Below are positions 46,424 through 54,685 of a stretch of DNA of 64,000 nt, one piece after another. A program made the position numbers and the translations under genes. The DNA lies in the NCBI RefSeq assembly GCF_900142955.1, contig NZ_FRCP01000006.1, positions 403,163 to 467,162 of the forward strand, read 5' to 3'. The notes beneath the pieces were generated by a model that saw nothing but the letters and a program-made list of their open reading frames with translations, was not told the origin of the DNA and searched no databases. The DNA comes from Anaerosporobacter mobilis DSM 15930. Lineage in GTDB: Bacteria; Bacillota; Clostridia; Lachnospirales; Lachnospiraceae. The number at the start of each line of letters is the position of its first letter. Within the stretch, counting starts at the first letter, position 1.

Positions 46424-46441
46424 TTTACACCTTCTTTCTGC

Positions 46442-46496
46442 ATCTATTTAGAATTAATTCTAAATAGATTATACTTCTTAACCACAAATAAAGCAA
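46442..46496 (-). promoter_or_regulatory. sdpRI promoter with palindromic operator
   Basis: TTGCTT (minus strand, 46491-46496), 17 bases and TATAAT (46468-46473) form a good promoter. A perfect 28-bp palindrome (46442-46469, half-site ATCTATTTAGAATT) overlaps the -10 edge and start point, as expected for a self-repressing ArsR protein. Confidence 0.8.
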
Positions 46497-46531
46497 CACC
46501 TATTTAGAAAAAAATCTAAATAGGTGTTGCT
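46492..46531 (-). terminator. hydF terminator containing operator-like half-sites
   Basis: A 17-bp perfect stem (46492-46508 with 46515-46531) starts 2 bp after the hydF stop. Its loop-side arms carry CTATTTAGA/TCTAAATAG, the same half-site as the sdpR operator 23 bp away, and its base contains the sdpR -35 box. Confidence 0.8.
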
Positions 46532-46533
46532 CA

Positions 46534-47730
46534 TTATATACTTACATTCTCTAAAATCCCACTAAGATATGCTAACACCACACCATAGTTAGACATTGGT
46601 ATTTGCTTTTCCATGGCTTGCCCAATTCTTGACATAACATACTTTCTATTAAACATACAAGCACCACATTGAATAATCAGATCATATTGTTCTAAGTTTG
46701 TTCCAAAGTCCATACCACTTACCACATCAACAGTAAGATTTTCTCCAATCTTGTTACGTAGCATTCGTGGTAGTTTTTCACGTCCGATATCTTCCTTAAG
46801 AGGCGCATGACTACAGCACTCTGCTATTAACACTTTGGAATTTTCCGTTAAGGTGTCAATTACCTTTGCTCCCTCTTTGTAGTAATCAATGTCACCTTTA
46901 TATGCTGCATATAACATAGAAAAAGAAGTTAATTTACTTTCCGCCGGCTTACTCTCATAAACGGTTTTGAATACTTGTGAATCCGTAATAATTAATTTTG
47001 GTGCTTCTTTCATACAAGCTAAAGCTTCCTCTAGTTTATCTGTTGTAACACTCATTACAAGACATTTCTTATCCAGTAATTCTCGCAGTACCTGGACTTG
47101 CGGTAAAATCAATCGACCTTTTGGTGCTTGGATATCTTGAGGCATTACAAGAAGTACCGTTTCGCCTTCCTGAATGAGATCTCTTGTTATGCTTTCCCTC
47201 TCAAAGTCATCTGGTACCTTTTTAATTAACTCTTCCATTAGAAGTGAAATCCCATCTCCTGTCTTAGCACTCACTAAGATTGGTTCCGTATCCGTGTTCT
47301 TCTTAACGGCTTCTTCGATTTCTAACAGATTCTCCTTTTCATCGCTCTTGCTAATTACGGTTACAACTGGAGTATTCTTCGACAGCAATTGCTCATACCA
47401 TTGTAGTTCCTGTTCCATGTCTGTTTCAGAAAACAATAACACTGCTATATCTGTCTTTTCCAGAACTCCTTCTGTCTTTTGTACGCGAATTTGACCAAGT
47501 TCTCCAACATCATCAAATCCTGCTGTATCTATTAACATACAAGGTCCAATTCCACTGATCTCCATTGCTTTATAGACGGGGTCTGTTGTAGTACCTGCTA
47601 CCTCCGATACAATTGATACGGTCTGCCCTGTAATTGCATTAATTACAGAAGACTTACCACTATTTCTTTTACCATAGAATGCAATGTGTACACGATTAGC
47701 TGTTGGCGTATTATTCAAATTACTATTCAT
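46534..47730 (-). CDS. hydF: [FeFe]-hydrogenase maturation GTPase HydF
   Basis: HydF is the scaffold on which the two-iron subcluster of [FeFe]-hydrogenase is assembled. This 398-residue protein has a GTPase domain (GKRNSGKSSVI, residues 20-30; DTAGFDD) and the C-terminal cluster ligands (ECCSHAPLKEDIG and IQCGACMFNRK). It is last of the maturation operon, 11 bp after hydG, and ends at a strong terminator. Confidence 0.96.
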   Translation of the reverse strand: MNSNLNNTPTANRVHIAFYGKRNSGKSSVINAITGQTVSIVSEVAGTTTDPVYKAMEISGIGPCMLIDTAGFDDVGELGQIRVQKTEGVLEKTDIAVLLFSETDMEQELQWYEQLLSKNTPVVTVISKSDEKENLLEIEEAVKKNTDTEPILVSAKTGDGISLLMEELIKKVPDDFERESITRDLIQEGETVLLVMPQDIQAPKGRLILPQVQVLRELLDKKCLVMSVTTDKLEEALACMKEAPKLIITDSQVFKTVYESKPAESKLTSFSMLYAAYKGDIDYYKEGAKVIDTLTENSKVLIAECCSHAPLKEDIGREKLPRMLRNKIGENLTVDVVSGMDFGTNLEQYDLIIQCGACMFNRKYVMSRIGQAMEKQIPMSNYGVVLAYLSGILENVSI

Positions 47731-47741
47731 TGAGAACCTCC

Positions 47742-49160
47742 TTAGAATCTAAAATCTCTCTTTCCATGTTCGATATCATAGATATGTTCCGTAGCAATCT
47801 TCTTAACCTTATCATTCGGTATATTCTCTAATTCTTTAGCAATCAATTCATAGCCTAACTTCTTCGTTTGGTCACTTGCGTAATCTTCTAGGTATTCTTT
47901 TAATGTCATCAATGCATTCGGATGGCAACAGTTTTGGATCTGCCCACTCTTACATAGACTCATAAATCGATCCCCCGTTCTGCCTTCACGATAACATGCC
48001 GTACAGAAACTAGGTAGATATCCAATTTCCATTAACCAATGAACCACCTCATCTAATGTTCGCTGATCGCTAACATCAAATTGAGCAGAATTATCTTCTT
48101 TTGCTTCCTCTTCATGATAACCGCCTACACTTGTCCTTGATCCACCGCTAAGTTGCGAAACACCCGCATGTAACACTTTCTCACGTACTTCTTTACTCTC
48201 TCTTGTTGATACAATCATACCGGTATATGGAACAGCTACACGAATACATGCTACGATTTTTGCAAACATCTCATCCGTTATACCATTGTCAAATACATCT
48301 GGATCAATATCATCTGCACGACGTATTCTAGGAACACTAATTGTATGAGGTCCAACCCCATGTACAGCTTCAAGATGCTCTGCATGCATTAATAATCCCA
48401 CTAATTCATATCGATATAATTCAAGCCCAAACAACACACCAATTCCGACATCATCAATTCCACCTTCCATGGCGCGGTCCATGGCTTCCGTATGGTAGTT
48501 ATAATTATGTTTTGGTCCCGTTGGATGTAATTTCTCGTAACTTTCCTTATGATATGTCTCTTGGAATAATATATATGTACCAATTCCTGCTTCCTTAAGT
48601 TTACGGTAGTTCTCAACTGTGGTCGCTGCGATATTCACATTTACACGACGAATTGCACCATTCTTATGTTTAATACTGTATATGGTTTTGATACAATCTA
48701 AGATATATTCAATAGGATTATTCACAGGATCTTCGCCTGCTTCAATTGCTAGACGTTTGTGCCCCATATCCTGTAGCGCGATTACTTCTTTGGCTACCTC
48801 TTCCTGAGTCAATTTCTTTCTAGCGATATGTTTATTCTTCAAATGGTATGGGCAATACAAACAACCATTCACGCAGTAATTGGATAAGTACAATGGCGCA
48901 AACATAACAATTCGATTTCCATAGAAATCTTTCTTGATTTGTTCTGCCAACTCAAAGACCTCTTGAACTTTCTCAGGAATTTCACAATCTAGCAAAACCG
49001 CTGCCTCACGATGTGATAACCCTTTCCTCAATCTTGCTTTTGCAAGAATTGCATCAATAACCTCTACATTATTCTTGTTTTCTTCCGCGTACTGAAGAGT
49101 CTTATTAATCTCCTCATGATTAATAAACTCCTCCGCGTTAAAAGATTTTACATCATACAT
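47742..49160 (-). CDS. hydG: [FeFe]-hydrogenase radical SAM maturase HydG
   Basis: HydG cleaves tyrosine to supply CO and cyanide for the H-cluster. The radical SAM motif CX3CX2C (CVNGCLYC) is near residues 95-102 of the longer form, and the C-terminal auxiliary-cluster Cys (FCTACYREG, then SLCKSGQ) are present. The ATG at 49160 (MYDVKSFNAEEF) has AAAGGA 8 bases upstream. Earlier in-frame starts at 49169 and 49202 are possible. Confidence 0.96.
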   Translation of the reverse strand: MYDVKSFNAEEFINHEEINKTLQYAEENKNNVEVIDAILAKARLRKGLSHREAAVLLDCEIPEKVQEVFELAEQIKKDFYGNRIVMFAPLYLSNYCVNGCLYCPYHLKNKHIARKKLTQEEVAKEVIALQDMGHKRLAIEAGEDPVNNPIEYILDCIKTIYSIKHKNGAIRRVNVNIAATTVENYRKLKEAGIGTYILFQETYHKESYEKLHPTGPKHNYNYHTEAMDRAMEGGIDDVGIGVLFGLELYRYELVGLLMHAEHLEAVHGVGPHTISVPRIRRADDIDPDVFDNGITDEMFAKIVACIRVAVPYTGMIVSTRESKEVREKVLHAGVSQLSGGSRTSVGGYHEEEAKEDNSAQFDVSDQRTLDEVVHWLMEIGYLPSFCTACYREGRTGDRFMSLCKSGQIQNCCHPNALMTLKEYLEDYASDQTKKLGYELIAKELENIPNDKVKKIATEHIYDIEHGKRDFRF

Positions 49161-49217
49161 GTCATTCATCCTTTCTTCTGGGGTAGGTCTGTGATAACGC
49201 ATCGCTTTCCCATTAGT

Positions 49218-50255
49218 CTATATTCTATAGTCGCCTCGATCTACCACTAATTGATACCCGATGCTCTCCATACGTCTCCCAAGGCACATACGACATTCTG
49301 CTGCCTCATCTCCCGTACAGATTTTATTGTCATATAACATATATTTTTTCCGAACATCGGTTGGCGACAAGTTTGGCATAACTACATTAGCACCCGCTAA
49401 AATTCCTTTTTCTCGGCCTAGTGGGTGAATGGTTCCAAGTGCAGTCGTTGCAGGTAGCAACACATGTGGATGTATAAGTCTAATAATACTTAATAACCGT
49501 AGTGTCATCTCTAGCGTTCCCTGTATCTGGTCAGCAAATGGAGTATCCTTATGGGGGATAAATGGTCCTATTCCTACCATATGTGGTTCTAACTCTTTAA
49601 TAAATTCTAGGTCATCAATTAAGTTATCCACAGTCTGCTCCGGTGAACCAACCATAAATCCACAACCCACCTGATATCCTATGTTCTTTAAGTGGATAAG
49701 ACACTGCTTCCTCTTCTTCAGTGACATCTCACTTGGATGTAACTTACCGTAATGTTCCTCATTCGCTGTCTCATGTCTTAGTAGATACCGGTCTGCCCCT
49801 GCATCAAATAAACGTTTATAGCTATCGTAACTACGTTCTCCTAAAGATAATGTAATTGCACAGTCTGGATATTCCTTCTTAATAGAGCGAACAACCTCCT
49901 CAAGTCGATCATCTGTAAAGTAGCTGTCCTCTCCTCCTTGTAAGACAAAGGTTCGAAATCCCAGTTCATAGCCGGTCTTACAACATAGTAAGATGTCCTC
50001 CTCAGTTAATCGATACCTAGAAGCATTCTGATTCGATCTCCGTATCCCACAATAGTAACAATCATTCTTACAATAATTTGTAAACTCAATTAACCCTCTT
50101 GTGTAGACATCATGACCGTAGATCTGATGGCTCACGTCTCTAGCCTTTTGTGCGAGATACTCTTGTTCCTCCTCAGTAATATTGGTTAATAACTCTTGAA
50201 ATTCATCTCTTGATAACATATGATTCTCTGCTAAACGATTGATTATATTCTTCAT
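49218..50255 (-). CDS. hydE: [FeFe]-hydrogenase radical SAM maturase HydE
   Basis: HydE is the second radical SAM maturase and processes the cysteinyl-iron precursor in H-cluster assembly. The CX3CX2C motif (CKNDCYYCGIRR) is near residue 65, and the C-terminal Cys set seen in some HydE proteins (CTGDEAAECRMC) is present. The ATG at 50255 follows GAGG by 5 bases; a GTG two codons earlier is an alternative. It is 57 bp upstream of hydG. Confidence 0.96.
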   Translation of the reverse strand: MKNIINRLAENHMLSRDEFQELLTNITEEEQEYLAQKARDVSHQIYGHDVYTRGLIEFTNYCKNDCYYCGIRRSNQNASRYRLTEEDILLCCKTGYELGFRTFVLQGGEDSYFTDDRLEEVVRSIKKEYPDCAITLSLGERSYDSYKRLFDAGADRYLLRHETANEEHYGKLHPSEMSLKKRKQCLIHLKNIGYQVGCGFMVGSPEQTVDNLIDDLEFIKELEPHMVGIGPFIPHKDTPFADQIQGTLEMTLRLLSIIRLIHPHVLLPATTALGTIHPLGREKGILAGANVVMPNLSPTDVRKKYMLYDNKICTGDEAAECRMCLGRRMESIGYQLVVDRGDYRI

Positions 50256-50329
50256 AGCCACCTCACAATATATTAATTTTAGGGATTTGAGAAACTCTTT
50301 ATATTAACGAATGTATCTCAATTCCTATA

Positions 50330-50587
50330 TTAAACATTAGAATACGCTGTCTTAGCGCTAACTCCTGATAATCTTCCAATCTTTCCTGCTAATGCACTTA
50401 TAATGTCTTGTGGTGCATCAATTGCTATACTGATGATATTAATCTTTCTTTCTCGATACGGTATCCCCATCCGTCCAATAATATATGTACCATATTCATG
50501 AAGAAGCTGATTCATCTCTTCAATAGAATCATTACTTTCCACTATAATTCCAATGACAGCTACTCTAGTTTCCACGTTAATAAACAT
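50330..50587 (-). CDS. TM1266-family putative hydrogenase-system regulator
   Basis: This 85-residue ACT-like protein (VAVIGIIVESNDS, then GTYIIGRMGIPYRERKINI) matches the TM1266 family found with [FeFe]-hydrogenase genes and suspected to be regulatory. It is the first gene of the maturation operon. The ATG at 50587 abuts the ribosome site AAAGGAG with no spacer, which is odd. An ATT at 50581 would have 6-base spacing, so the true start is uncertain. Confidence 0.85.
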   Translation of the reverse strand: MFINVETRVAVIGIIVESNDSIEEMNQLLHEYGTYIIGRMGIPYRERKINIISIAIDAPQDIISALAGKIGRLSGVSAKTAYSNV

Positions 50588-50599
50588 CTCCTTTCCGGG

Positions 50600-50723
50600 A
50601 ATAAATACTACATAAAAATACCCTTAATTTGCATAAGCGCACTAAGGGTATTAACATACGATTTATGTTTTTACTCACGTCTTTTGATTTGGAACGTATC
50701 CTTACCATCAGTACGATCTTATT
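50600..50723 (-). promoter_or_regulatory. Leader with terminator hairpin before the hyd maturation operon
   Basis: From the predicted start near 50723 the RNA runs about 70 nt and then reaches a 10-bp stem (50617-50626 with 50643-50652) followed by T5. All this lies before the first ribosome site. TAAGG at 50700-50704 (minus strand) matches part of the terminator 3' arm and could pair with its 5' arm as an antiterminator. I cannot match it to a known riboswitch. Confidence 0.65.
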
Positions 50724-50729
50724 GATTAT

Positions 50730-50758
50730 ATTTTATCATTTTGTATATATTTGGTCAA
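50730..50758 (-). promoter_or_regulatory. SigA-type promoter of the hyd maturation operon
   Basis: TTGACC, 17 bases, TAAAAT on the minus strand, just upstream of the leader. Confidence 0.75.
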
Positions 50759-50778
50759 ATGATACTTAGTAAATTCGT

Positions 50779-51231
50779 TTATTTTTGTATATCTCTATAT
50801 CGATCAGGAAGTTCGTAGTCCTTAATATGTTTATGTTGTTTCAAGGTTAAATCACCTGCATAATCCACAACATATGTTAGTTCATCATATCCAACAGCAT
50901 CATGTGGTCCGATTACGGGAGTGATACCCACCAACATCTCATAACCGGATTGGATCGGCCTAAGATGCATCAACTTCATCTCATATAAAAAATACTCTAA
51001 AGGTACTATGAATCGTTTATCATAGTATTCACTCAAATCTTTTTCAATATTATTACGTAACAACGCTACTATTGTCTGTGACTTAAGATCTTCTTCTGAA
51101 ACTGCTTCCATTGAAAGCGTCTCTACTTTTTTCTGTTCCATATAGTCTGCCGTACATAAAATTACAGCAAATAAAAAAAGTAGAACACATACAATTGATT
51201 GGAAGGTTGACTCCGTAATTGGTTTTTGCAT
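50779..51231 (-). CDS. DUF3888-like exported or anchored protein
   Basis: This 150-residue protein has one N-terminal membrane segment (about residues 12-30) and a domain with YYDKRF and GPHDAVGYDELTYVVD, resembling DUF3888. Function is unknown. GGGAG is 5 bases before the ATG at 51231. It lies just upstream of the hyd operon promoter, and no terminator is evident between its stop and that promoter. Confidence 0.65.
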   Translation of the reverse strand: MQKPITESTFQSIVCVLLFLFAVILCTADYMEQKKVETLSMEAVSEEDLKSQTIVALLRNNIEKDLSEYYDKRFIVPLEYFLYEMKLMHLRPIQSGYEMLVGITPVIGPHDAVGYDELTYVVDYAGDLTLKQHKHIKDYELPDRYRDIQK

Positions 51232-51307
51232 AACTTCTCCCACTGCCCTTATTCATACATTTATGCATATGCGAATAGGTTTGTGGATATGCCAAGCCAA
51301 CTAGTCT

Positions 51308-52645
51308 TTATTGTTCTAGTCTCTTCAATCTTTTTACTTCTATTATAATATATATTAATGCAATGATTGATGCTAATCCATCTGATAGCGCATTGCTAAT
51401 ATAGATACCATTTACTCCACGCTTAGGTGCAAGAACAAGTATTGCTGGTACTATAATTACTCCATAACGCAAAAAAGACAACATACTACTTCTTTTTGCC
51501 CTGCCAACCGCCTGAAAATACTGTGAACTTACGGTCTGTAAACCGATCAGTGGTAACATACATAAATATATCTTAATACCTACCGATGCATTCTCTACTA
51601 AAATCGGATCATCGGAAAACATACCTACTATCCCACTTGGATAGACCTGTATTACTATAAACAAAATTGCTGATAACACAAATCCATACAAGAGTGCCAG
51701 TTCTAAGGATCTTCTTACTCGGTCATATCTCTTTGCACCAAAGTTATATCCACATATTGCATTGTTCCCCTGAACAATTCCGAATATGACCATATGGTAA
51801 AAACTAAATATACTCGCCATAATTGTAACTGCCGCAATATCTAGATCCGTACCATAACGTAGCAAACTATTATTTATAAAAACATTCACTACTGTAGCAA
51901 GTACTTGTACATAAAAAGATGGAAGCCCCATCCTAAATGCTTCTATAAGCAATTGACCTTCATGATTGACCTTACACTTTCTCAGATGAATCATGAAATC
52001 CTTTCTTTTCATAAATACGTAAACCACATATATGGTTAGTGTCGCCTGAGAAATAACCGTTGCAATTGCCGCTCCAGCAATACCAAGTTTAAATACAAAT
52101 ATAAAAATTGGATCTAAGATGATATTAAGAATCGACGTTACGACTATGATATTCATTGATGTTTTCGCCTGACCAATGGATCGTAATGAATTGTTTAAAC
52201 AATAGCCCGGTATTCCAATTATGGAACCAACAATTATAACTACAATATATTCTTTCGCATAAGGATATACTTCTTTTGATATAGCTAGCAAATCTAAAAT
52301 CGGATCAAGAAAAATCATAAATAATCCGGCAAAAACAATTAAAAACACTATGATGGACTTAAATGCTAAATATAATATAGCTTCTGCCTCTTCCTTTTTC
52401 TCCTCACCTAACTTAATAGAAATGAGTGAAGATGAGCCAACGCCAACTAACAATATAAATGCCATCTGTAGAATCTGTATAGGCATTGTTATACCCACTG
52501 CTGTCAATGCATATGAGCTTATCTTACCTACGTATATCCTATCTACAATATTAAATATAGCACTACTTAGCATTCCAAGAATAGCTGGAATACTAAGTTG
52601 CCATAATAACCGATTTACTTTTTCTGTTCCTAAATTCTGTTTCAC
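51308..52645 (-). CDS. MATE-family efflux transporter
   Basis: This 445-residue protein has about 12 membrane segments arranged as two MatE halves, with the typical start LLWQLSIPAILGMLSSAIFN. It would export drugs or metabolites using a sodium or proton gradient. The start codon is GTG, 7 bases after GGAAGGG. It lies 77 bp upstream of the DUF3888-like gene. Confidence 0.92.
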   Translation of the reverse strand: MKQNLGTEKVNRLLWQLSIPAILGMLSSAIFNIVDRIYVGKISSYALTAVGITMPIQILQMAFILLVGVGSSSLISIKLGEEKKEEAEAILYLAFKSIIVFLIVFAGLFMIFLDPILDLLAISKEVYPYAKEYIVVIIVGSIIGIPGYCLNNSLRSIGQAKTSMNIIVVTSILNIILDPIFIFVFKLGIAGAAIATVISQATLTIYVVYVFMKRKDFMIHLRKCKVNHEGQLLIEAFRMGLPSFYVQVLATVVNVFINNSLLRYGTDLDIAAVTIMASIFSFYHMVIFGIVQGNNAICGYNFGAKRYDRVRRSLELALLYGFVLSAILFIVIQVYPSGIVGMFSDDPILVENASVGIKIYLCMLPLIGLQTVSSQYFQAVGRAKRSSMLSFLRYGVIIVPAILVLAPKRGVNGIYISNALSDGLASIIALIYIIIEVKRLKRLEQ

Positions 52646-52859
52646 TTTGATTCCCTTCCTATAATATTGATATCATTATTGAAATAGTAAATAATTCTCT
52701 TACTTAGTATAGTATCAGAAACAAAGCATCTATACAATCTTCTTTCACCTACTAACCCGTTTTCCCTTTATTATGAATACTTAAGTTTCTAATATTGTTT
52801 AAGAACTTAATTATTCCGACTTAAAGAAAGTCTACATTATGATTATAAGGTCTTTATAA

Positions 52860-52946
52860 GGATTATTAAGTCTTTCCTATTTCGTATTAGCTTAATAATC
52901 CATTGTTAAAAGGGCTATCCATTTTATTCTCTTGGATACCCCTTTT
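52860..52946. terminator. Two hairpins between the lipoprotein and MATE genes
   Basis: The right hairpin (52908-52921 with 52933-52946) has A/T tracts on both sides and ends the lipoprotein transcript on the minus strand. The left one is an 11-bp inverted repeat (52860-52870 with 52891-52901) without a T-tract. The rest of the gap from 52646 shows no gene. Confidence 0.65.
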
Positions 52947-52964
52947 TTCTCTCATATACAATTC

Positions 52965-53750
52965 TTAATATATCTCACTCGGATCAACTTCTGTATATCC
53001 TTCTAAGTCAGGAAGTTCAATTGCTTCTACTGATTTCCCTGGATTACGATAAACCATATCCATGTCCATATTCATCTTCATTGCTTGGCCTTCTACATCC
53101 AGATCAAGTACAAGACTCATCTTAACTGCTGAAAAATATCCATCTTTATTAATTGTTGTCTCTACATTTCCCTCAATTCCCGAGTATGAACCACTATCAA
53201 TATCAGTACCTAAGTCTGCCAACATATTCTTAATATATTCTGTCATCTTTTCACCATCTAACTTAAAGGTAACAATTGTATTATCACCTTCCTTAGTAGC
53301 TACAATGTCTTTCATATACTTCGATAAGTCACCTGTCTGCATGGTACTCTCATTAACTTTATCGAGCATATCTGCGTAATTCATTGCGTACTTCATCTTC
53401 TGCCCGAAAGTTTCAACATAATAATATCCGTCAGTATAGAACATTTTCATATCCAAATCCATGCCCAACATAGACATCTTAGTATCAGCAAGATACTTCA
53501 TATCTTCTGTACCTGCTCCAGTCATTTTAATGTCCATATCCATACTCATATCCATGGTTTCTTCGCCTTGAATCATTGCCATTTTCAAATTTGCCGTTGC
53601 AGCCATGTCTTTTAAATCAGCCATTTTCTTTGCTGCCTCTTCATACATGATTGCTGGATCAACACTTTTCGTTGCTTCCTTACTTTTCGAACAGCCCATT
53701 AAGCTTAATACCATCAATAAACTTAATAGAAATACGATTCTCTTTTTCAT
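52965..53750 (-). CDS. Lipoprotein, DUF6612-like
   Basis: The protein has a lipoprotein signal (KKRIVFLLSLLMVLSLMGCS, Cys near residue 20) and a beta-rich domain rich in Met and Asp with repeated MDMSMDMDIKM-type runs. It resembles LolA/LppX-like lipoproteins of Clostridia. GGAGG lies 5 bases before the ATG at 53750; a longer frame starts at 53810. The role may be lipid or metal binding, but this is not shown. Confidence 0.8.
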   Translation of the reverse strand: MKKRIVFLLSLLMVLSLMGCSKSKEATKSVDPAIMYEEAAKKMADLKDMAATANLKMAMIQGEETMDMSMDMDIKMTGAGTEDMKYLADTKMSMLGMDLDMKMFYTDGYYYVETFGQKMKYAMNYADMLDKVNESTMQTGDLSKYMKDIVATKEGDNTIVTFKLDGEKMTEYIKNMLADLGTDIDSGSYSGIEGNVETTINKDGYFSAVKMSLVLDLDVEGQAMKMNMDMDMVYRNPGKSVEAIELPDLEGYTEVDPSEIY

Positions 53751-53939
53751 ATAACCCTCCATACTGATAAAAATTAGGTGAATGCTAAAATACCATTTAC
53801 TTATTTCCAAGTTAGTATCCCAATATACTTCATTGGTTTTATAGTATCAATTGATAATACTTATATCCCATATTCTATCCTTTTTTAAGGAATTTTAAAA
53901 GGGATTGTTGAAATATGTTTTTTTAATACGTTTACACAC

Positions 53940-54032
53940 CAGTAAAAAGACAATCTTTATGGTATTTTATAGATTTACGCATAATACATATCCGCACTCT
54001 ACACATGCCTTTAAAAGATTGTCGTTTTACTG
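53940..54032. repeat. Palindromic element, copy 1
   Basis: A 93-bp segment with imperfect terminal inverted repeats (53940-53958 with 54013-54032, core AAAGACAATCTTT). It is related to 60983-61096 in its ends and in an inner GCGGATA stretch. It lies after the Arg-Asp repeat gene and may also end that transcript. Confidence 0.6.
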
Positions 54033-54078
54033 TTACATCTCACTTTATTGAATTTTAATCTAAACTAAATACGTGTAT

Positions 54079-54462
54079 TTATCTACGATTACGATCTCTA
54101 AAGAACTCGCGGTCTCTGAAAAGGTCTGTTAAATCTCGATCTCTAAAGAAGTCTATAACACCATCTCTGAAATCTCGGTCTCTAAAGAAGTCTCGATCTT
54201 CATCCCTGAAATCCCGATCTCTAAAGAAGTCTCGATCTTCATCCCTGAAATCCCGATCTCGGTCCCTATCCATGTCTCGGTCCCTGAAGAAATCTCGGTC
54301 TCGGTCCCTGTCTCGGTCTCTGAAGAAATCTCGGTCTCTATCTCGGTCTCTATCTCGGTCTCTATCTCGAAAACCATCTCTATTAATAGGCATTATAGGA
54401 ACTTGCTTAACTGGTTGCTGCAATTCTTGTTCACTAATATGTCCACAATCCTCATACTTCAT
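54079..54462 (-). CDS. Arg-Asp repeat low-complexity protein
   Basis: About 127 residues. A normal N-terminus (MKYEDCGHISEQELQQPVKQ) is followed by some 95 residues that are almost only Arg, Asp, Phe and Glu, as RDRD and FFRDRD repeats. The DNA holds 12-bp repeats and an exact 39-bp tandem duplication (54188-54226 and 54227-54265). AGGAG precedes paired ATGs at 54465/54462. Such charged repeats occur in some spore-coat proteins, but no assignment is made. Confidence 0.7.
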   Translation of the reverse strand: MKYEDCGHISEQELQQPVKQVPIMPINRDGFRDRDRDRDRDRDRDFFRDRDRDRDRDFFRDRDMDRDRDRDFRDEDRDFFRDRDFRDEDRDFFRDRDFRDGVIDFFRDRDLTDLFRDREFFRDRNRR

Positions 54463-54634
54463 CATAAATCTCCTAATCATTACTTTTTATACACATTAAA
54501 TCATATGCATAATAACATCAACATGTTCTTGCAACAGGAGGAAAGTCCAAATCATTTTACTAAAAATTAAAAGGGGGTTCTTTTTTCCTTTATAGTATTT
54601 CTTCCGATTTGAGAAGTTTCCTAATAATAGATAA

Positions 54635-54674
54635 AAGGCTACTCCCAACCCATTATCAGGTTAAGAGTAGCCTT
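54635..54674 (-). terminator. Intrinsic terminator after ileS
   Basis: A 16-base interrupted stem (54635-54650 with 54659-54674) and a short T-tract lie 11 bp past the ileS stop. The gap 54481-54634 shows no gene. Confidence 0.85.
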
Positions 54675-54685
54675 CCTTTATAAAA

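Noticed and set aside
54188..54370. CRISPR-like repeats
   Set aside because: The repeats are coding, lack unique spacers and vary in length.
54272..54499. Plus-strand Ser-Arg repeat frame
   Set aside because: It is the antisense shadow of the Arg-Asp repeat gene, which has the ribosome site and a sensible N-terminus.
54536..54553. GAGGAAAGTCCA, a 12-base match to the conserved box of RNase P RNA
   Set aside because: The bases that should follow and the spacing to the 5' end of RNase P RNA are absent, and no surrounding fold is seen. I treat it as chance or at most a tiny relic.
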